From contig NZ_MVID01000002.1 of NCBI RefSeq assembly GCF_002086815.1, forward strand, positions 186,001-250,000: a stretch of DNA of 64,000 nucleotides, given 5' to 3'. Position numbers and translations under genes: made by a program. This document shows, piece by piece, positions 1 to 7,625 of this stretch; within the stretch, counting starts at the first letter, position 1; the number at the start of each line of letters is the position of its first letter. The DNA comes from Mycolicibacterium parafortuitum. GTDB taxonomy: Bacteria; Actinomycetota; Actinomycetes; Mycobacteriales; Mycobacteriaceae. A model generated the notes under the pieces. That model had not been told where the DNA came from, searched no databases, and saw only the letters and a program-made list of their open reading frames with translations.

Positions 1-582
1 CCCGACGGGTCGACACCCGAGCTCATCGAGGTGGTCAAACCCGCGACGTTCCTGTTCGCGGCGGGCCAGGAGACGGTGACCAAACTGCTCAGCGCGGCCG
101 CCAAGACACTGGCCGAACAGCCCGAATTCCAGGATGTGCTGCGGGAGAACCCGGACCGCATCCCGAACTTCATCGAAGAGTCGCTGCGGATGAACTCCCC
201 CACCAAGGTGGACTTCCGCCTGGTGCGCAAGTCCACGACGCTCGGCGGGGTGCACCTGAAGGCAGGCAGCATCGTGATGCTCTGCCTCGGCGCCGCCAAC
301 CGGGATCCGAGCAAGTTCGAGGATCCGCACACCTTCCGGCCGGAGCGCAAGAACGTCCGCGAGCACATCGCGTTCGGCCGCGGCATCCACACCTGCGCGG
401 GCGCGCCGCTGGCGCGGGTCGAAGGGCAGATCACGGTGCGGCGACTGCTGGCCCGGCTGCGCGACATCCGGTTCGACGAATCGGCCCACGGCTCGGCCGA
501 CGAGCGCCGGTTCGCCTACGACCCGACGTTCCTGCTGCGCGGCCTGTCGGCGCTGCACCTCGAATTCGACCCGGTGCCATGA
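1..582 (+). CDS. Cytochrome P450, C-terminal part (5' end outside window)
   Basis: The reading frame is open from base 1, so the start lies before the window and about 193 residues are visible. The I-helix motif AGQET, the K-helix ExxR (EESLR) and the heme-ligand loop FGRGIHTCAG with the cysteine thiolate are all present. This is therefore the catalytic end of a soluble bacterial P450 monooxygenase that needs a ferredoxin partner. Its TGA overlaps the ATG of the following SDR by 4 bp, which implies co-transcription and translational coupling. In M. tuberculosis the phoPR neighbourhood also has P450 and SDR genes (CYP51/CYP123 region, recalled), but the substrate cannot be told from this fragment. 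Confidence 0.93.
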   Translation, partial: PDGSTPELIEVVKPATFLFAAGQETVTKLLSAAAKTLAEQPEFQDVLRENPDRIPNFIEESLRMNSPTKVDFRLVRKSTTLGGVHLKAGSIVMLCLGAANRDPSKFEDPHTFRPERKNVREHIAFGRGIHTCAGAPLARVEGQITVRRLLARLRDIRFDESAHGSADERRFAYDPTFLLRGLSALHLEFDPVP

Positions 583-1340
583 CCTCTCGACGGGTGCTCA
601 TCACCGGCGCCGGGCAGGGCGTCGGCCGCGGACTGGCGCTGGCCTTCGGCCGGTCCGGAGCCGAGGTGTTGGTCAACGATCTGCACCGGGAGCGCAGCGA
701 CGAGGTCGCCGACGAGATCCGGTCCGCGGGCGGCAGCGCGGTGCCCGCACCGTTCGACGTGTGCGACTACGGGTCGGTGGTCTCCGCACTCGCCGACGCC
801 GGACCGGTGGATGTGCTGGTCAACAATGCGGGCAACGCCGGCGCCGAGGGTTTCGGCGGCCGCGCCAAGTTCGCCGACACCGAACCGGCCGACTGGGAAC
901 CGTTCCTGCGGGTCAACCTCTACGGCGTGCTGCACTGCACCCGCGCGGTGCTGCCGTCGATGATCGCCAACACGTGGGGACGCATCCTGACGATCGTGTC
1001 GGATGCGGGCCGCACCGGTGACCCCGGCGGTGCGGTCTACGGCGCCGCCAAGGCGGGTGCCGCCGGCCTCACCCGGTCGGTGGCGCTGGAGAACGGCCGT
1101 CACAACATCACCGCCAACAACATCTCGCTCGGAACGATGCGCACGCCGATGACCGAGCCGTTGTGGGCCGAGCACGCCGATTCCCCTCAGGCCAAGGAGA
1201 TCCTGCGCAACTATGCGGTCCGCAGGCCCGGCGTTCCCGAGGACGTCACCGAGTTGGCGCTGCTGCTGGCCGGCGATCAGGGGTCGTGGATCACCGGCCA
1301 GACGATCTGTGTCAACGGTGGCTACTCATTCGGCCTGTGA
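579..1340 (+). CDS. Short-chain dehydrogenase/reductase (SDR)
   Basis: 253 residues, the classical SDR length. The N-terminal cofactor motif [10 protein letters not shown] is followed by NNAGN at about residue 82, the catalytic YGAAK pair at about residue 150, and a C-terminal [12 protein letters not shown] typical of enzymes with a fatty-acyl or cyclic-alcohol substrate fold. It oxidises or reduces a hydroxyl/keto group with NAD(P)(H); the substrate is unknown. It starts inside the stop of the P450 gene (ATGA), so the two probably act on the same compound. Its last 15 bp overlap the 3' end of the convergent acyl-CoA ligase gene. Confidence 0.93.
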   Translation: MTSRRVLITGAGQGVGRGLALAFGRSGAEVLVNDLHRERSDEVADEIRSAGGSAVPAPFDVCDYGSVVSALADAGPVDVLVNNAGNAGAEGFGGRAKFADTEPADWEPFLRVNLYGVLHCTRAVLPSMIANTWGRILTIVSDAGRTGDPGGAVYGAAKAGAAGLTRSVALENGRHNITANNISLGTMRTPMTEPLWAEHADSPQAKEILRNYAVRRPGVPEDVTELALLLAGDQGSWITGQTICVNGGYSFGL

Positions 1341-2975
1341 GCCATTCCGATCGCGGAACTGTTCGCGCAGTTTGACTTTGAGCACCTTGCCGGTGGCGGT
1401 GTGCGGCAGCTCGTCGACGAACACCACATCGTCGGGCAGCCACCACTTCGCGACCTGACCGGACAGGTACTCCAGCAGATCCTCGCGGGTGGCGTCGTGC
1501 CCGTTGCGCAGCACCGCGATCAGCAACGGCCGTTCCTGCCATTTCGGGTGCGGCACACCGATCACCGCCGCCTCCGCGACGGCGGGATGGCCCATCGCGG
1601 CGTTCTCGAGGTCGATCGAGCTGACCCACTCCCCGCCCGATTTGATGACGTCCTTGGTGCGGTCCACCAGTTGCAGGTACCCGTCCGGGTCGATGGTCGC
1701 GACGTCACCGGTCGGGAAGAACCCGTCGCCGTCCAGCTTGTCGCCGCCCTCACCCCGGAAGTAGCCGCTGGCGATCCACGGCCCGCGTACCCACACCTCG
1801 CCGAAAGCCTTCCCATCCCAAGGGAGTTCGTTTCCGTCGTCGTCGACGATCTTGAAGTCGACGCCCCACACACCGCGGCCCTGTTTGAGCCTGAGCCGGT
1901 GCTGCTCGTCGAGGCCCAGCCCGGCGTGCTTGGGCAGCGGTCGCCCGACGACGCACAGCGGGCTGGTCTCGGTCATCCCCCAGCCCTGGAACGTCTCCGC
2001 GCCGAAGTCCCGCTCGAACCGTTCGATCATCGACAGCGGCAGCGCCGCACCCCCGGTCCCTGCGTAGTCCAGCCCGAGCTCGCGCGGGTCGATCTCGGGG
2101 TGCTCGTCGAGATAGGCGAACAGCATCATCCACACCGTCGGCACGCCCTGGGACTGGTTCACCCCTTCGGTTTTCATCAGCTGGTAGACCGATTCGCCGT
2201 CCAGGTGCGGGCCCGGCATCACCAGTTTGGCGCCGACCATCGCGGCGGTGTACGGCGTGCCCCACGCGTTGGCGTGGAACATCGGCACCACCAGCAGGAT
2301 GACCGATCCGCTGTGGATGTCGATGGCGTCGCGCGCGGCGGTCATCAGGGTGTGCAGCATCGTCGAACGGTGCGAGTACAGAACGCCTTTCGGGTTTCCC
2401 GTGGTCCCCGAGGTGTAGCACAGCGAGGACGCGCTGCGCTCGTCGAACTCGGGCCAGTCGTAGTGGGTGGACTGGCGGCCGATGAACTCCTCCCAGCACA
2501 GGAGCCGCTCGGCGGGCACGCCGGGCACGTCGGGCATGTGTGCGCGGTCGGTCATCACGACGAAGTGCTCCACGGTCTCCAGCGCGGGCGCCAGCGCGCC
2601 GACCATCGACGCGAAGGTGATGTCGAAGAACAACACCCGGTCCTCGGCGTGGTTGATGATGTAGGTGATCTGCTCCGGGAACAGCCGCGGATTGACGGTG
2701 TGCATCACCGCGCCCGACCCCGAGACACCGAAGTACAGCGCGAGGTGGCGGTCGCTGTTCCACGCCAGCGTCGCGACCCGGTCGCCGCGCTCGATGCCGA
2801 GCTCGGTCAGTGCGTTGGCGACCTGCTTGGAGCGCTCGCCGACGTCGCGCCAGGTGGTGCGCCGGACGTTGCCCTCGGGCAGGCGCGACACCAGTTCGGT
2901 GTCGCCGTGGAAGGTCGCCGCGTGGTCGATCAGCGACGAGATCATCAGCGGCCGATCCTGCATCAATCCCAGCAT
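1326..2975 (-). CDS. Acyl-CoA ligase (FadD/AlkK-like)
   Basis: 549 residues with the full set of ANL-superfamily motifs: the AMP/P-loop [11 protein letters not shown] near residue 190, GWGMTE near 335, the hinge-region [21 protein letters not shown] near 430, and the C-terminal catalytic lysine in TGKVLK. It should activate a fatty acid as the acyl-adenylate and then the CoA thioester. The N-terminus ([10 protein letters not shown]) resembles the medium-chain AlkK type. It converges on the SDR gene with a 15-bp overlap and has about 100 bp of its own upstream region shared with the divergent small exported protein. Confidence 0.93.
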   Translation of the reverse strand: MLGLMQDRPLMISSLIDHAATFHGDTELVSRLPEGNVRRTTWRDVGERSKQVANALTELGIERGDRVATLAWNSDRHLALYFGVSGSGAVMHTVNPRLFPEQITYIINHAEDRVLFFDITFASMVGALAPALETVEHFVVMTDRAHMPDVPGVPAERLLCWEEFIGRQSTHYDWPEFDERSASSLCYTSGTTGNPKGVLYSHRSTMLHTLMTAARDAIDIHSGSVILLVVPMFHANAWGTPYTAAMVGAKLVMPGPHLDGESVYQLMKTEGVNQSQGVPTVWMMLFAYLDEHPEIDPRELGLDYAGTGGAALPLSMIERFERDFGAETFQGWGMTETSPLCVVGRPLPKHAGLGLDEQHRLRLKQGRGVWGVDFKIVDDDGNELPWDGKAFGEVWVRGPWIASGYFRGEGGDKLDGDGFFPTGDVATIDPDGYLQLVDRTKDVIKSGGEWVSSIDLENAAMGHPAVAEAAVIGVPHPKWQERPLLIAVLRNGHDATREDLLEYLSGQVAKWWLPDDVVFVDELPHTATGKVLKVKLREQFRDRNGSQAE

Positions 2976-3082
2976 GCGGCCAGGCTAGAGCGAATCCGGC
3001 GCGAAAGGTGACGCTTGCGTGCGTTTTACGCGCCTGATCCGCACCACGCCGGTAGCGTCGACGGCAGCGACGGGAGACGACC

Positions 3083-3385
3083 ATGAGGCCGACGACGAAA
3101 CGCGGTATCGCCGCCGGGTTCGCGGCTGCGCTGCTGCCCGCGGTGTTGCTGACCACGGCGCCGACGGCCGCCGCCGGCTGCGTGTACGGCGGGCCGGTGC
3201 TGGGCAAGTGCGACGGGCCCGTGCAGGCCGACGGCAACTGGGAGCGGTGCGTGACCGTCGCCCAGTACGTGCCATCGGGTCTGAGCTCGCACCTGGTGCC
3301 GGTCCGGCGGTGCGAGCTGATGGGCCCGTCCCGGCCGCCCGGTGATCCGTCGTTCGCCGACCCTCCGTGGCACATCGACGGCTGA
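3083..3385 (+). CDS. Small exported cysteine-containing protein
   Basis: 100 residues. An n-region MRPTTKR, a hydrophobic stretch at about 8-32 and a small-residue cleavage zone (PTAAA) give a clear Sec signal peptide. The mature part carries four cysteines (about positions 33, 43, 53 and 73) in a CDGPVQADGNWERC pattern, consistent with a disulfide-bonded cell-wall or periplasmic protein of a mycobacterial family without known function. A GGGAG-type ribosome site (gggaga) precedes the ATG. It lies between the divergent acyl-CoA ligase and the HIT gene, 24 bp from the latter, so it may be co-transcribed with it. No function is claimed. Confidence 0.8.
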   Translation: MRPTTKRGIAAGFAAALLPAVLLTTAPTAAAGCVYGGPVLGKCDGPVQADGNWERCVTVAQYVPSGLSSHLVPVRRCELMGPSRPPGDPSFADPPWHIDG

Positions 3386-3409
3386 TGCGGCACCGGTTAG
3401 CGTGAGCGC

Positions 3410-3814
3410 ATGGCGACCATCTTCACCAAGATCATCAACCGCGAGATCCCCGGCCGATTCGTCTACGAGGACGACGACATCGTGGCGTTCCTGACGATCG
3501 CGCCGATGACGCAGGGCCACACGCTCGTCGTGCCGCGCGCGGAGATCGACAACTGGCAGGATGTCGAGCCCGCGGTGTTCGCCCGGGTGATGGAGGTGTC
3601 GCAGCTTATCGGCAAGGCGGTGTGCAAGGCGTTCGACACCGAGCGCGCCGGCGTGATCATCGCCGGGCTGGAGGTACCGCACCTGCACGTGCACGTGTTC
3701 CCGGCCCGGAACCTGTCCGACTTCGGGTTCGCCAACGTCGACCAGAATCCGTCGCCCGAATCGCTCGACGAGGCGCAGTCCAAGATCAAGGACGCACTGG
3801 CGCAGCTGAGCTGA
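3410..3814 (+). CDS. HIT-family nucleotide-binding hydrolase
   Basis: 134 residues, a complete single HIT domain. The catalytic histidine triad HLHVHVF lies at about residues 92-98, with the N-terminal [11 protein letters not shown] and the LVVPR strand typical of HinT-like nucleoside phosphoramidate/adenylyl hydrolases. The cytosolic role is probably hydrolysis of AMP conjugates. A HIT gene is also found beside phoR in M. tuberculosis (Rv0759c, recalled), so this is conserved synteny. Its last 29 bp overlap the end of phoR on the opposite strand; the overlap exists because phoR carries a longer 3' end than usual. Confidence 0.93.
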   Translation: MATIFTKIINREIPGRFVYEDDDIVAFLTIAPMTQGHTLVVPRAEIDNWQDVEPAVFARVMEVSQLIGKAVCKAFDTERAGVIIAGLEVPHLHVHVFPARNLSDFGFANVDQNPSPESLDEAQSKIKDALAQLS

Positions 3815-5408
3815 TCGGCTCAGTCGTCTCCTCGCTGGAGCGCTCGTCGGTGCCGGTATCGGTGCCCGTCTGCTCCTCGCGCAAGCGCTCGTCGGTGCCG
3901 GTCTGCTCCTCGCGCAAGCGCTCGTCGGTGCCAGACTGCTCCTCGCGCAAGCGCTCGTCGGTGATCCGCGGGAGCATCACGGTGAACCTGCAGCCGTGGC
4001 CCGGCGCCGTCGTCACACTGACCCGCCCGCCGTGCGCGAACACCAGCGAGTCGACGATCGACAGGCCGAGGCCGGTGCCGCCGCTGGCCCGGGCACGGGA
4101 CGAGTCTGCGCGGTAGAACCGCTCGAACACCCGCTGGGCGTCCTCGGGGGTCATACCCGGACCCTCGTCGCACACCTCGACCACCGCGGTCGCATCGCTG
4201 GTCCCGACCCGGATGGTCACCCCCGCGGTCTCGGGGGTGTGCTGCAGTGCGTTGGCGACCAGGTTCGACAGCACCTGCCGGAGCCGGGGCTCGTCGCCGA
4301 GCACCTCGGGCGTCCCCGGTCCGTCGAAGACCTCCATCCGGATGGCGCGCTTCGGCGCGATCGACTGGGCGTCGTGCACGGCGTCGCTGGCAAGGGCCAG
4401 CAGATCGACCCGGCGACGTTCCAGCGGACGCTGGGCGTCGAGGCGCGCCAGCAGCAACAGGTCCTCGACGAGCAGACCCATCCGGCGCGACTCACTTTCG
4501 ATGCGGCCCATCAGCATCTCGATGTCGCGCGCCGCACCCTGGCGGTAGAGCTCGGCGAAGCCGCGGATGGTGGTCAGCGGGGTGCGCAGTTCGTGGCTGG
4601 CGTCGGTGATGAAACGCCGCATCCGGTCCTCGGAACTGCGCGCCTTCTCCGCCGAGGACTCCGACAACGCCATCGCACGCTGGATCTGGGCCAGCATTCC
4701 GTTGAGCGCCAACGACAACCGGCCCACCTCGGTGCGCGGGTCGCGTTCGGGCACGCGGCGGTCGAGCTGACCGGACGCGATCGCCGCCGCGGTCTGTTCC
4801 ACCTCCGACAGCGGGCGCAGGCTGCGGTGCACCACCGCGTAGCCCGCGATGCCGAGCACCAGCAGCACCGCGGCGCCGATCCCGACCTGGGTGTACACCA
4901 GCGAACGCATCGTGGACTTCACGTCGGACAGGTCGATCGCGACGGTGGTCAGTTCACCGCGCAGCCCGCGGACAGTCATCGCCCGCCACTGCACATCGGA
5001 GTGGTCGACCGAACCGACCGTCACCGGCTCGGGGCCCACGTCGTTGTCGGCGGGCAGCACCGGCTCGGCCTCGCGGTCGTTGATCACCATCCAGATGTGC
5101 CCGTCGGGATCGATGCCGCGGACATAGAAATCCGACGGCGGCCGGGCCGGGTTCGGATCGTCGGCCGAAGCCGTGGTCAGCCGGCGCGGAACCTGCGCCC
5201 AGCCGCGGGACGCGTCGAGCAACGTGTCGTCGACGCGGTTCATCAGGCTGTGCTGCATGATCGTGGTGACCGCGATGCCGGACGCCAGCAGGCCGCACGC
5301 CACCAGCAGAAGCGTCGCCGCCACGAGACCGACCCGCAGCGGGACGCCGCGCCTCAGATGCCGAACGTCTCCCGCCACATAGCCATTGTCCCGCTCAGCG
5401 CCACCCAT
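3786..5408 (-). CDS. phoR: Sensor histidine kinase PhoR with repeat-extended C-terminus
   Basis: Membrane sensor kinase partner of PhoP. Order: TM1 about 24-48, extracytoplasmic domain 49-170, TM2 about 173-194, HAMP to about 245, HisKA with SHELRTP (His272), and HATPase motifs [15 protein letters not shown] and GTGLGLS. It is highly similar to M. tuberculosis PhoR up to the sequence VMLPRI. After that the tail is different: three perfect 11-residue units TDERLREEQ(S/T)G plus a degenerate fourth, then a stretch read antisense to the HIT gene, giving 540 residues against about 485 recalled for M. tuberculosis. The ATG used here lies at the edge of another repeat copy. A GTG 11 codons in ([10 protein letters not shown]) aligns better with the known start and may be the true one. 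Confidence 0.95.
   Translation of the reverse strand: MGGAERDNGYVAGDVRHLRRGVPLRVGLVAATLLLVACGLLASGIAVTTIMQHSLMNRVDDTLLDASRGWAQVPRRLTTASADDPNPARPPSDFYVRGIDPDGHIWMVINDREAEPVLPADNDVGPEPVTVGSVDHSDVQWRAMTVRGLRGELTTVAIDLSDVKSTMRSLVYTQVGIGAAVLLVLGIAGYAVVHRSLRPLSEVEQTAAAIASGQLDRRVPERDPRTEVGRLSLALNGMLAQIQRAMALSESSAEKARSSEDRMRRFITDASHELRTPLTTIRGFAELYRQGAARDIEMLMGRIESESRRMGLLVEDLLLLARLDAQRPLERRRVDLLALASDAVHDAQSIAPKRAIRMEVFDGPGTPEVLGDEPRLRQVLSNLVANALQHTPETAGVTIRVGTSDATAVVEVCDEGPGMTPEDAQRVFERFYRADSSRARASGGTGLGLSIVDSLVFAHGGRVSVTTAPGHGCRFTVMLPRITDERLREEQSGTDERLREEQTGTDERLREEQTGTDTGTDERSSEETTEPISSAAPVRP
3826..3962 (-). repeat. 33-bp tandem repeat inside the 3' end of phoR
   Basis: Three consecutive 33-bp units (3930-3962, 3897-3929 and 3864-3896) read ACCGACGAGCGCTTGCGCGA and onward on the coding strand, differing only in the second-last codon. 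A degenerate fourth unit follows down to about 3826. Each unit encodes [11 protein letters not shown]. The core contains the GCGC-TT-GCGC dyad. The same core and the same 33-bp period occur at the start of the KstD gene, and a single core sits on the phoP stop codon. Confidence 0.92.
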
Positions 5409-5431
5409 TGCTCTTCGCGCAAGCGCTCATC
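5409..5431 (-). repeat. Single repeat core at the phoP-phoR junction
   Basis: On the coding strand the sequence GATGAGCGCTTGCGCGAAGA followed by GCA fills the 18-bp gap between phoP and phoR. The TGA in GATGAGC is the phoP stop codon, and the end of the element abuts the annotated phoR ATG. The core matches the units in phoR and kstD except for synonymous-type changes (GAT/GAC, GAA/GAG). Confidence 0.85.
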
Positions 5432-6143
5432 GCGGTTCCCGAAGGACATAACCGACACCGCGCAGCGTATGCAGCAGCCGCTTCTCGCCGGTGTCGATCT
5501 TGCGGCGCAGGTAGGAGACGTAGGACTCGACGACGTTGACGTCACCGCCGAAGTCGTATCGCCAGACGTGGTCGAGGATCTTCGGCTTCGACAGGACCGT
5601 GCCTGCGTTGATGATGAAGTAGCGCAGCAGAGTGAACTCGGTCGGCGACAGCGACACCGGTTCGCCGGCCTTCCAGACCTCGTGGGTGTCCTCGTCGAGC
5701 TCGATGTCAGCGAAGGTCAACCGCGACGTGCGGGCCTCCTGGATGCCTGCGCCGGCGCGGCGCAGCACCACCCGCAGCCGGGCGACCACCTCTTCGAGGC
5801 TGAACGGCTTCGTGACATAGTCGTCGCCGCCGAGCGTCAGACCGGCGATCTTGTCCTGCAGCGAATCGCGCGCGGTCAGGAACAGGGCGGGGGCCTCGAT
5901 GCCGTCGGCGCGCAGCCGGCGGAGCAGCCCGAACCCGTCCATCCCGGGCATCATCACGTCGAGGATGATCGCGTCCGGACGGACCTCACGCGCCTTGTCC
6001 AGGGCGGCGGGGCCGTTGGACGCGGTGTGGACCTCGAATCCTTGGAACTTCAGACTCACGGAGAGCAGCTCGACGATGTTGGCCTCGTCGTCGACCACTA
6101 GTACTCGAGCCTCGGGCACGTTCTCTGGTACGGGCATGGCCAT
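5427..6143 (-). CDS. phoP: Response regulator PhoP (OmpR family)
   Basis: 238 residues. Receiver domain about 12-125 with the acidic pair in VVDDE, the phospho-acceptor Asp in ILDVMMPGMDG, Thr in FLTAR and Lys in VTKPFS. The C-terminal winged helix about 140-235 ends GVGYVLREPR exactly as in M. tuberculosis PhoP. Only the first ten residues differ appreciably from that protein. PhoP controls envelope lipids, acid and magnesium response and virulence genes in mycobacteria. The stop codon lies inside a copy of the repeat found in phoR. An ATG two codons inside (MPVPEN) is an alternative start. A PhoP-type box lies 46 bp upstream. Confidence 0.97.
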   Translation of the reverse strand: MAMPVPENVPEARVLVVDDEANIVELLSVSLKFQGFEVHTASNGPAALDKAREVRPDAIILDVMMPGMDGFGLLRRLRADGIEAPALFLTARDSLQDKIAGLTLGGDDYVTKPFSLEEVVARLRVVLRRAGAGIQEARTSRLTFADIELDEDTHEVWKAGEPVSLSPTEFTLLRYFIINAGTVLSKPKILDHVWRYDFGGDVNVVESYVSYLRRKIDTGEKRLLHTLRGVGYVLREPR

Positions 6144-6188
6144 GCCGCCTCATGTTTCTCCGCACAGTTGGAAATACGCTGCCTGCTA

Positions 6189-6206
6189 CCTGTGCGCTTC
6201 CTGTGA
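6189..6206 (-). promoter_or_regulatory. Probable PhoP box (direct repeat, autoregulation)
   Basis: Read on the minus strand the site is TCACAGG-AAGC-GCACAGG: two 7-bp near-identical repeats separated by 4 bp. Known mycobacterial PhoP sites are TCACAGC-N4-TCACAGC, the same spacing and nearly the same sequence. It sits between divergent phoP (46 bp) and the 6239 gene (33 bp), so PhoP could control both. Confidence 0.75.
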
Positions 6207-6238
6207 GTTTACGTTTGCGGCGTCCATAGACTGAGCGG

Positions 6239-6973
6239 ATGAACTTCGCCAAAGCGCTGACCGACCTCGCGTTCGCGCCGATGCGCGCAGGTCTGGCGGT
6301 CGCCGATGCCGGCATCGCGGTGGCAAAAAGCGGTATCGACCTCGCGGAACGTGCTCTCGGGGAGAGCAGGGACGGCACCCACCAGACCCCGACGTCGTTC
6401 GCGTCGATGCTCGGCGTCCAGGATGCGGTGGAGCGCGCCAACCGGCTTGCCAAACTGATGGACGAGGACCAGCCGCTGGGCCGCGCACTCGCGCCGGGCG
6501 GACCGATCGACCGGCTGCTGCAGCCCGGTGGCGTCATCGACCGGTTGACCGCCCCCGGCGGCGCGCTGGACCGGATGACGCAGGAACAGAGCGGCCTGAT
6601 GCGGGCCATCGAGCCCGGCGGGCTGGTCGACCAGCTGCTGGCCGAGGAGGGGCTGGTCGACCGCTTGCTGGCCGAGGAGGGCATCGCCGACCGGCTGTTC
6701 GCCGAGGGCGGTGTCGTCGACACGCTCACTGCCCGCAACGGCCCCCTGGAACAGCTGGCCGCGGTCGCCGACACGCTGAACCGCCTGGCGCCGGGACTGG
6801 AGGCGCTGGAGCCGACGATCGAGGCGCTGCGCGAAGCGGTGATCGTGCTCAGCCAGGTGGTGAACCCGCTCAGCAACATCGCCGACCGGATCCCGCTGCC
6901 GGGCCGCCGTCCGCGCAGCCGACCGATGTCCCGGCCGGTGCCGTCGCAGCGGATTGTCGAAGCCGAGGACTGA
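6239..6973 (+). CDS. Conserved hypothetical protein with 12-residue internal repeats
   Basis: 244 residues with no recognised catalytic domain. Residues about 78-165 are a run of degenerate 12-residue units of the form (G/E)G(G/L)(V/I)DRLLAxE, for example GPIDRLLQPG, GLVDQLLAEE, GLVDRLLAEE and GIADRLFAEG, probably an amphipathic helical array. The first 40 residues (ALTDLAFAPMRAGLAVADAG) are moderately hydrophobic without a clear signal peptide. The C-terminus is basic and proline-rich. It is divergent from phoP across the PhoP box. A hypothetical gene also lies at this place in M. tuberculosis (Rv0756c, recalled). The function is not known; PhoP control is inferred from position. Confidence 0.8.
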   Translation: MNFAKALTDLAFAPMRAGLAVADAGIAVAKSGIDLAERALGESRDGTHQTPTSFASMLGVQDAVERANRLAKLMDEDQPLGRALAPGGPIDRLLQPGGVIDRLTAPGGALDRMTQEQSGLMRAIEPGGLVDQLLAEEGLVDRLLAEEGIADRLFAEGGVVDTLTARNGPLEQLAAVADTLNRLAPGLEALEPTIEALREAVIVLSQVVNPLSNIADRIPLPGRRPRSRPMSRPVPSQRIVEAED

Positions 6974-7009
6974 GCCGATAGGATCTGGCACGTCCTCAAC
7001 CGAGGACAC

Positions 7010-7081
7010 GCCTCCTTAGCTCAGTGGTAGAGCACTCGCCTTGTAAGCGAAAGGTCGTCAGTTCAATCCTGACAGGGGGCT
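7010..7081 (+). tRNA. tRNA-Thr (anticodon TGT)
   Basis: A 72-nt cloverleaf. The acceptor arm GCCTCCT pairs with AGGGGGC (one G-U), the D arm GCTC-AGTGGTAG-AGC, an anticodon stem CTCGC/GCGAA with loop CTTGTAA giving anticodon TGT, and T arm GTCAG-TTCAATC-CTGAC. The bases after the discriminator are CCG, so the CCA tail is not encoded and must be added. It lies 36 bp after the hypothetical gene at 6239 and 47 bp before the HNH gene. Confidence 0.95.
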
Positions 7082-7128
7082 CCGCATCGGCGGTCCGGTT
7101 GTCGGTGGCCGCCCGTAATGTCCGGAGT

Positions 7129-7533
7129 GTGAGACGGTGCCGGGCGTGCGGTTCCCAACTTCTCAAGCGCAGCCAGAAGATCTACTGCAGCAATGCCTGC
7201 CAAGCATTGCTACGTCGCGATGACGGAACACAGCGTTGGCTGGAGACCGGCGAGGCGTGGATCGACACCCGGCCCGATCACTACGTCCGGCAATACCTCC
7301 TTGACGCCCAATCGGGCCATTGCGCGATCTGTGACGGAGCGGCTATCTGGTCGGGGCTGCCTCTGGTGTTCGTGGTCGACCACATCGACGGCAACCCGTC
7401 AAACAACAGGCGGGAGAACCTGAGGTTGATCTGCCCGAATTGTGATTCGCAACTGCCCACCTACAAGAGTCGGAACCGCGGCAACGGACGCTACTACCGC
7501 CGACAGCGATACGCCGACGGCCGGTCATTCTGA
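7129..7533 (+). CDS. HNH endonuclease-family protein
   Basis: 134 residues from a GTG start. An N-terminal zinc knuckle CRACGSQLLKRSQKIYCSNACQ (two CxxC-type pairs) is followed by CAIC and the HNH core VDHIDGNPSNNRRENLRLICPNC and a KSRNRG basic tail. The final position of the core is Asp (PNCDSQ) where many HNH proteins have His. The reading frame stays open upstream into the tRNA gene, so the longer start there cannot be real; GTG 7129 directly precedes the first cysteine block. Such single-gene HNH nucleases are common in phage and in accessory DNA beside tRNAs. The DNA target is unknown. Confidence 0.8.
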   Translation: MRRCRACGSQLLKRSQKIYCSNACQALLRRDDGTQRWLETGEAWIDTRPDHYVRQYLLDAQSGHCAICDGAAIWSGLPLVFVVDHIDGNPSNNRRENLRLICPNCDSQLPTYKSRNRGNGRYYRRQRYADGRSF

Positions 7534-7625
7534 GTCGGACACGCTTCGCTCCAGTTTCAACACCGCCCGGACGCGGCAATACTCGGTAACGGTCGTACGA
7601 ACCCAACCCTTGCGAAGGCGGAATC

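Noticed and set aside
1401..3011. Long open frame (536 codons) on the plus strand opposite the acyl-CoA ligase gene
   Set aside because: High-GC shadow of the real gene on the minus strand; no domain or ribosome site, composition dominated by Arg, His and Val.
3826..3962. CRISPR-like array in phoR
   Set aside because: Units are contiguous 33-bp repeats in frame with no unique spacers and no cas genes; this is a minisatellite.
3996..6101. 701-codon frame antisense to phoR-phoP
   Set aside because: Covers two certain genes in the opposite strand and encodes Arg/His/Asp-rich nonsense; it is a GC-codon artefact.
7024..7128. Longer HNH protein starting inside the tRNA gene
   Set aside because: The upstream part is the tRNA read as protein; the GTG at 7129 fits the first zinc knuckle.
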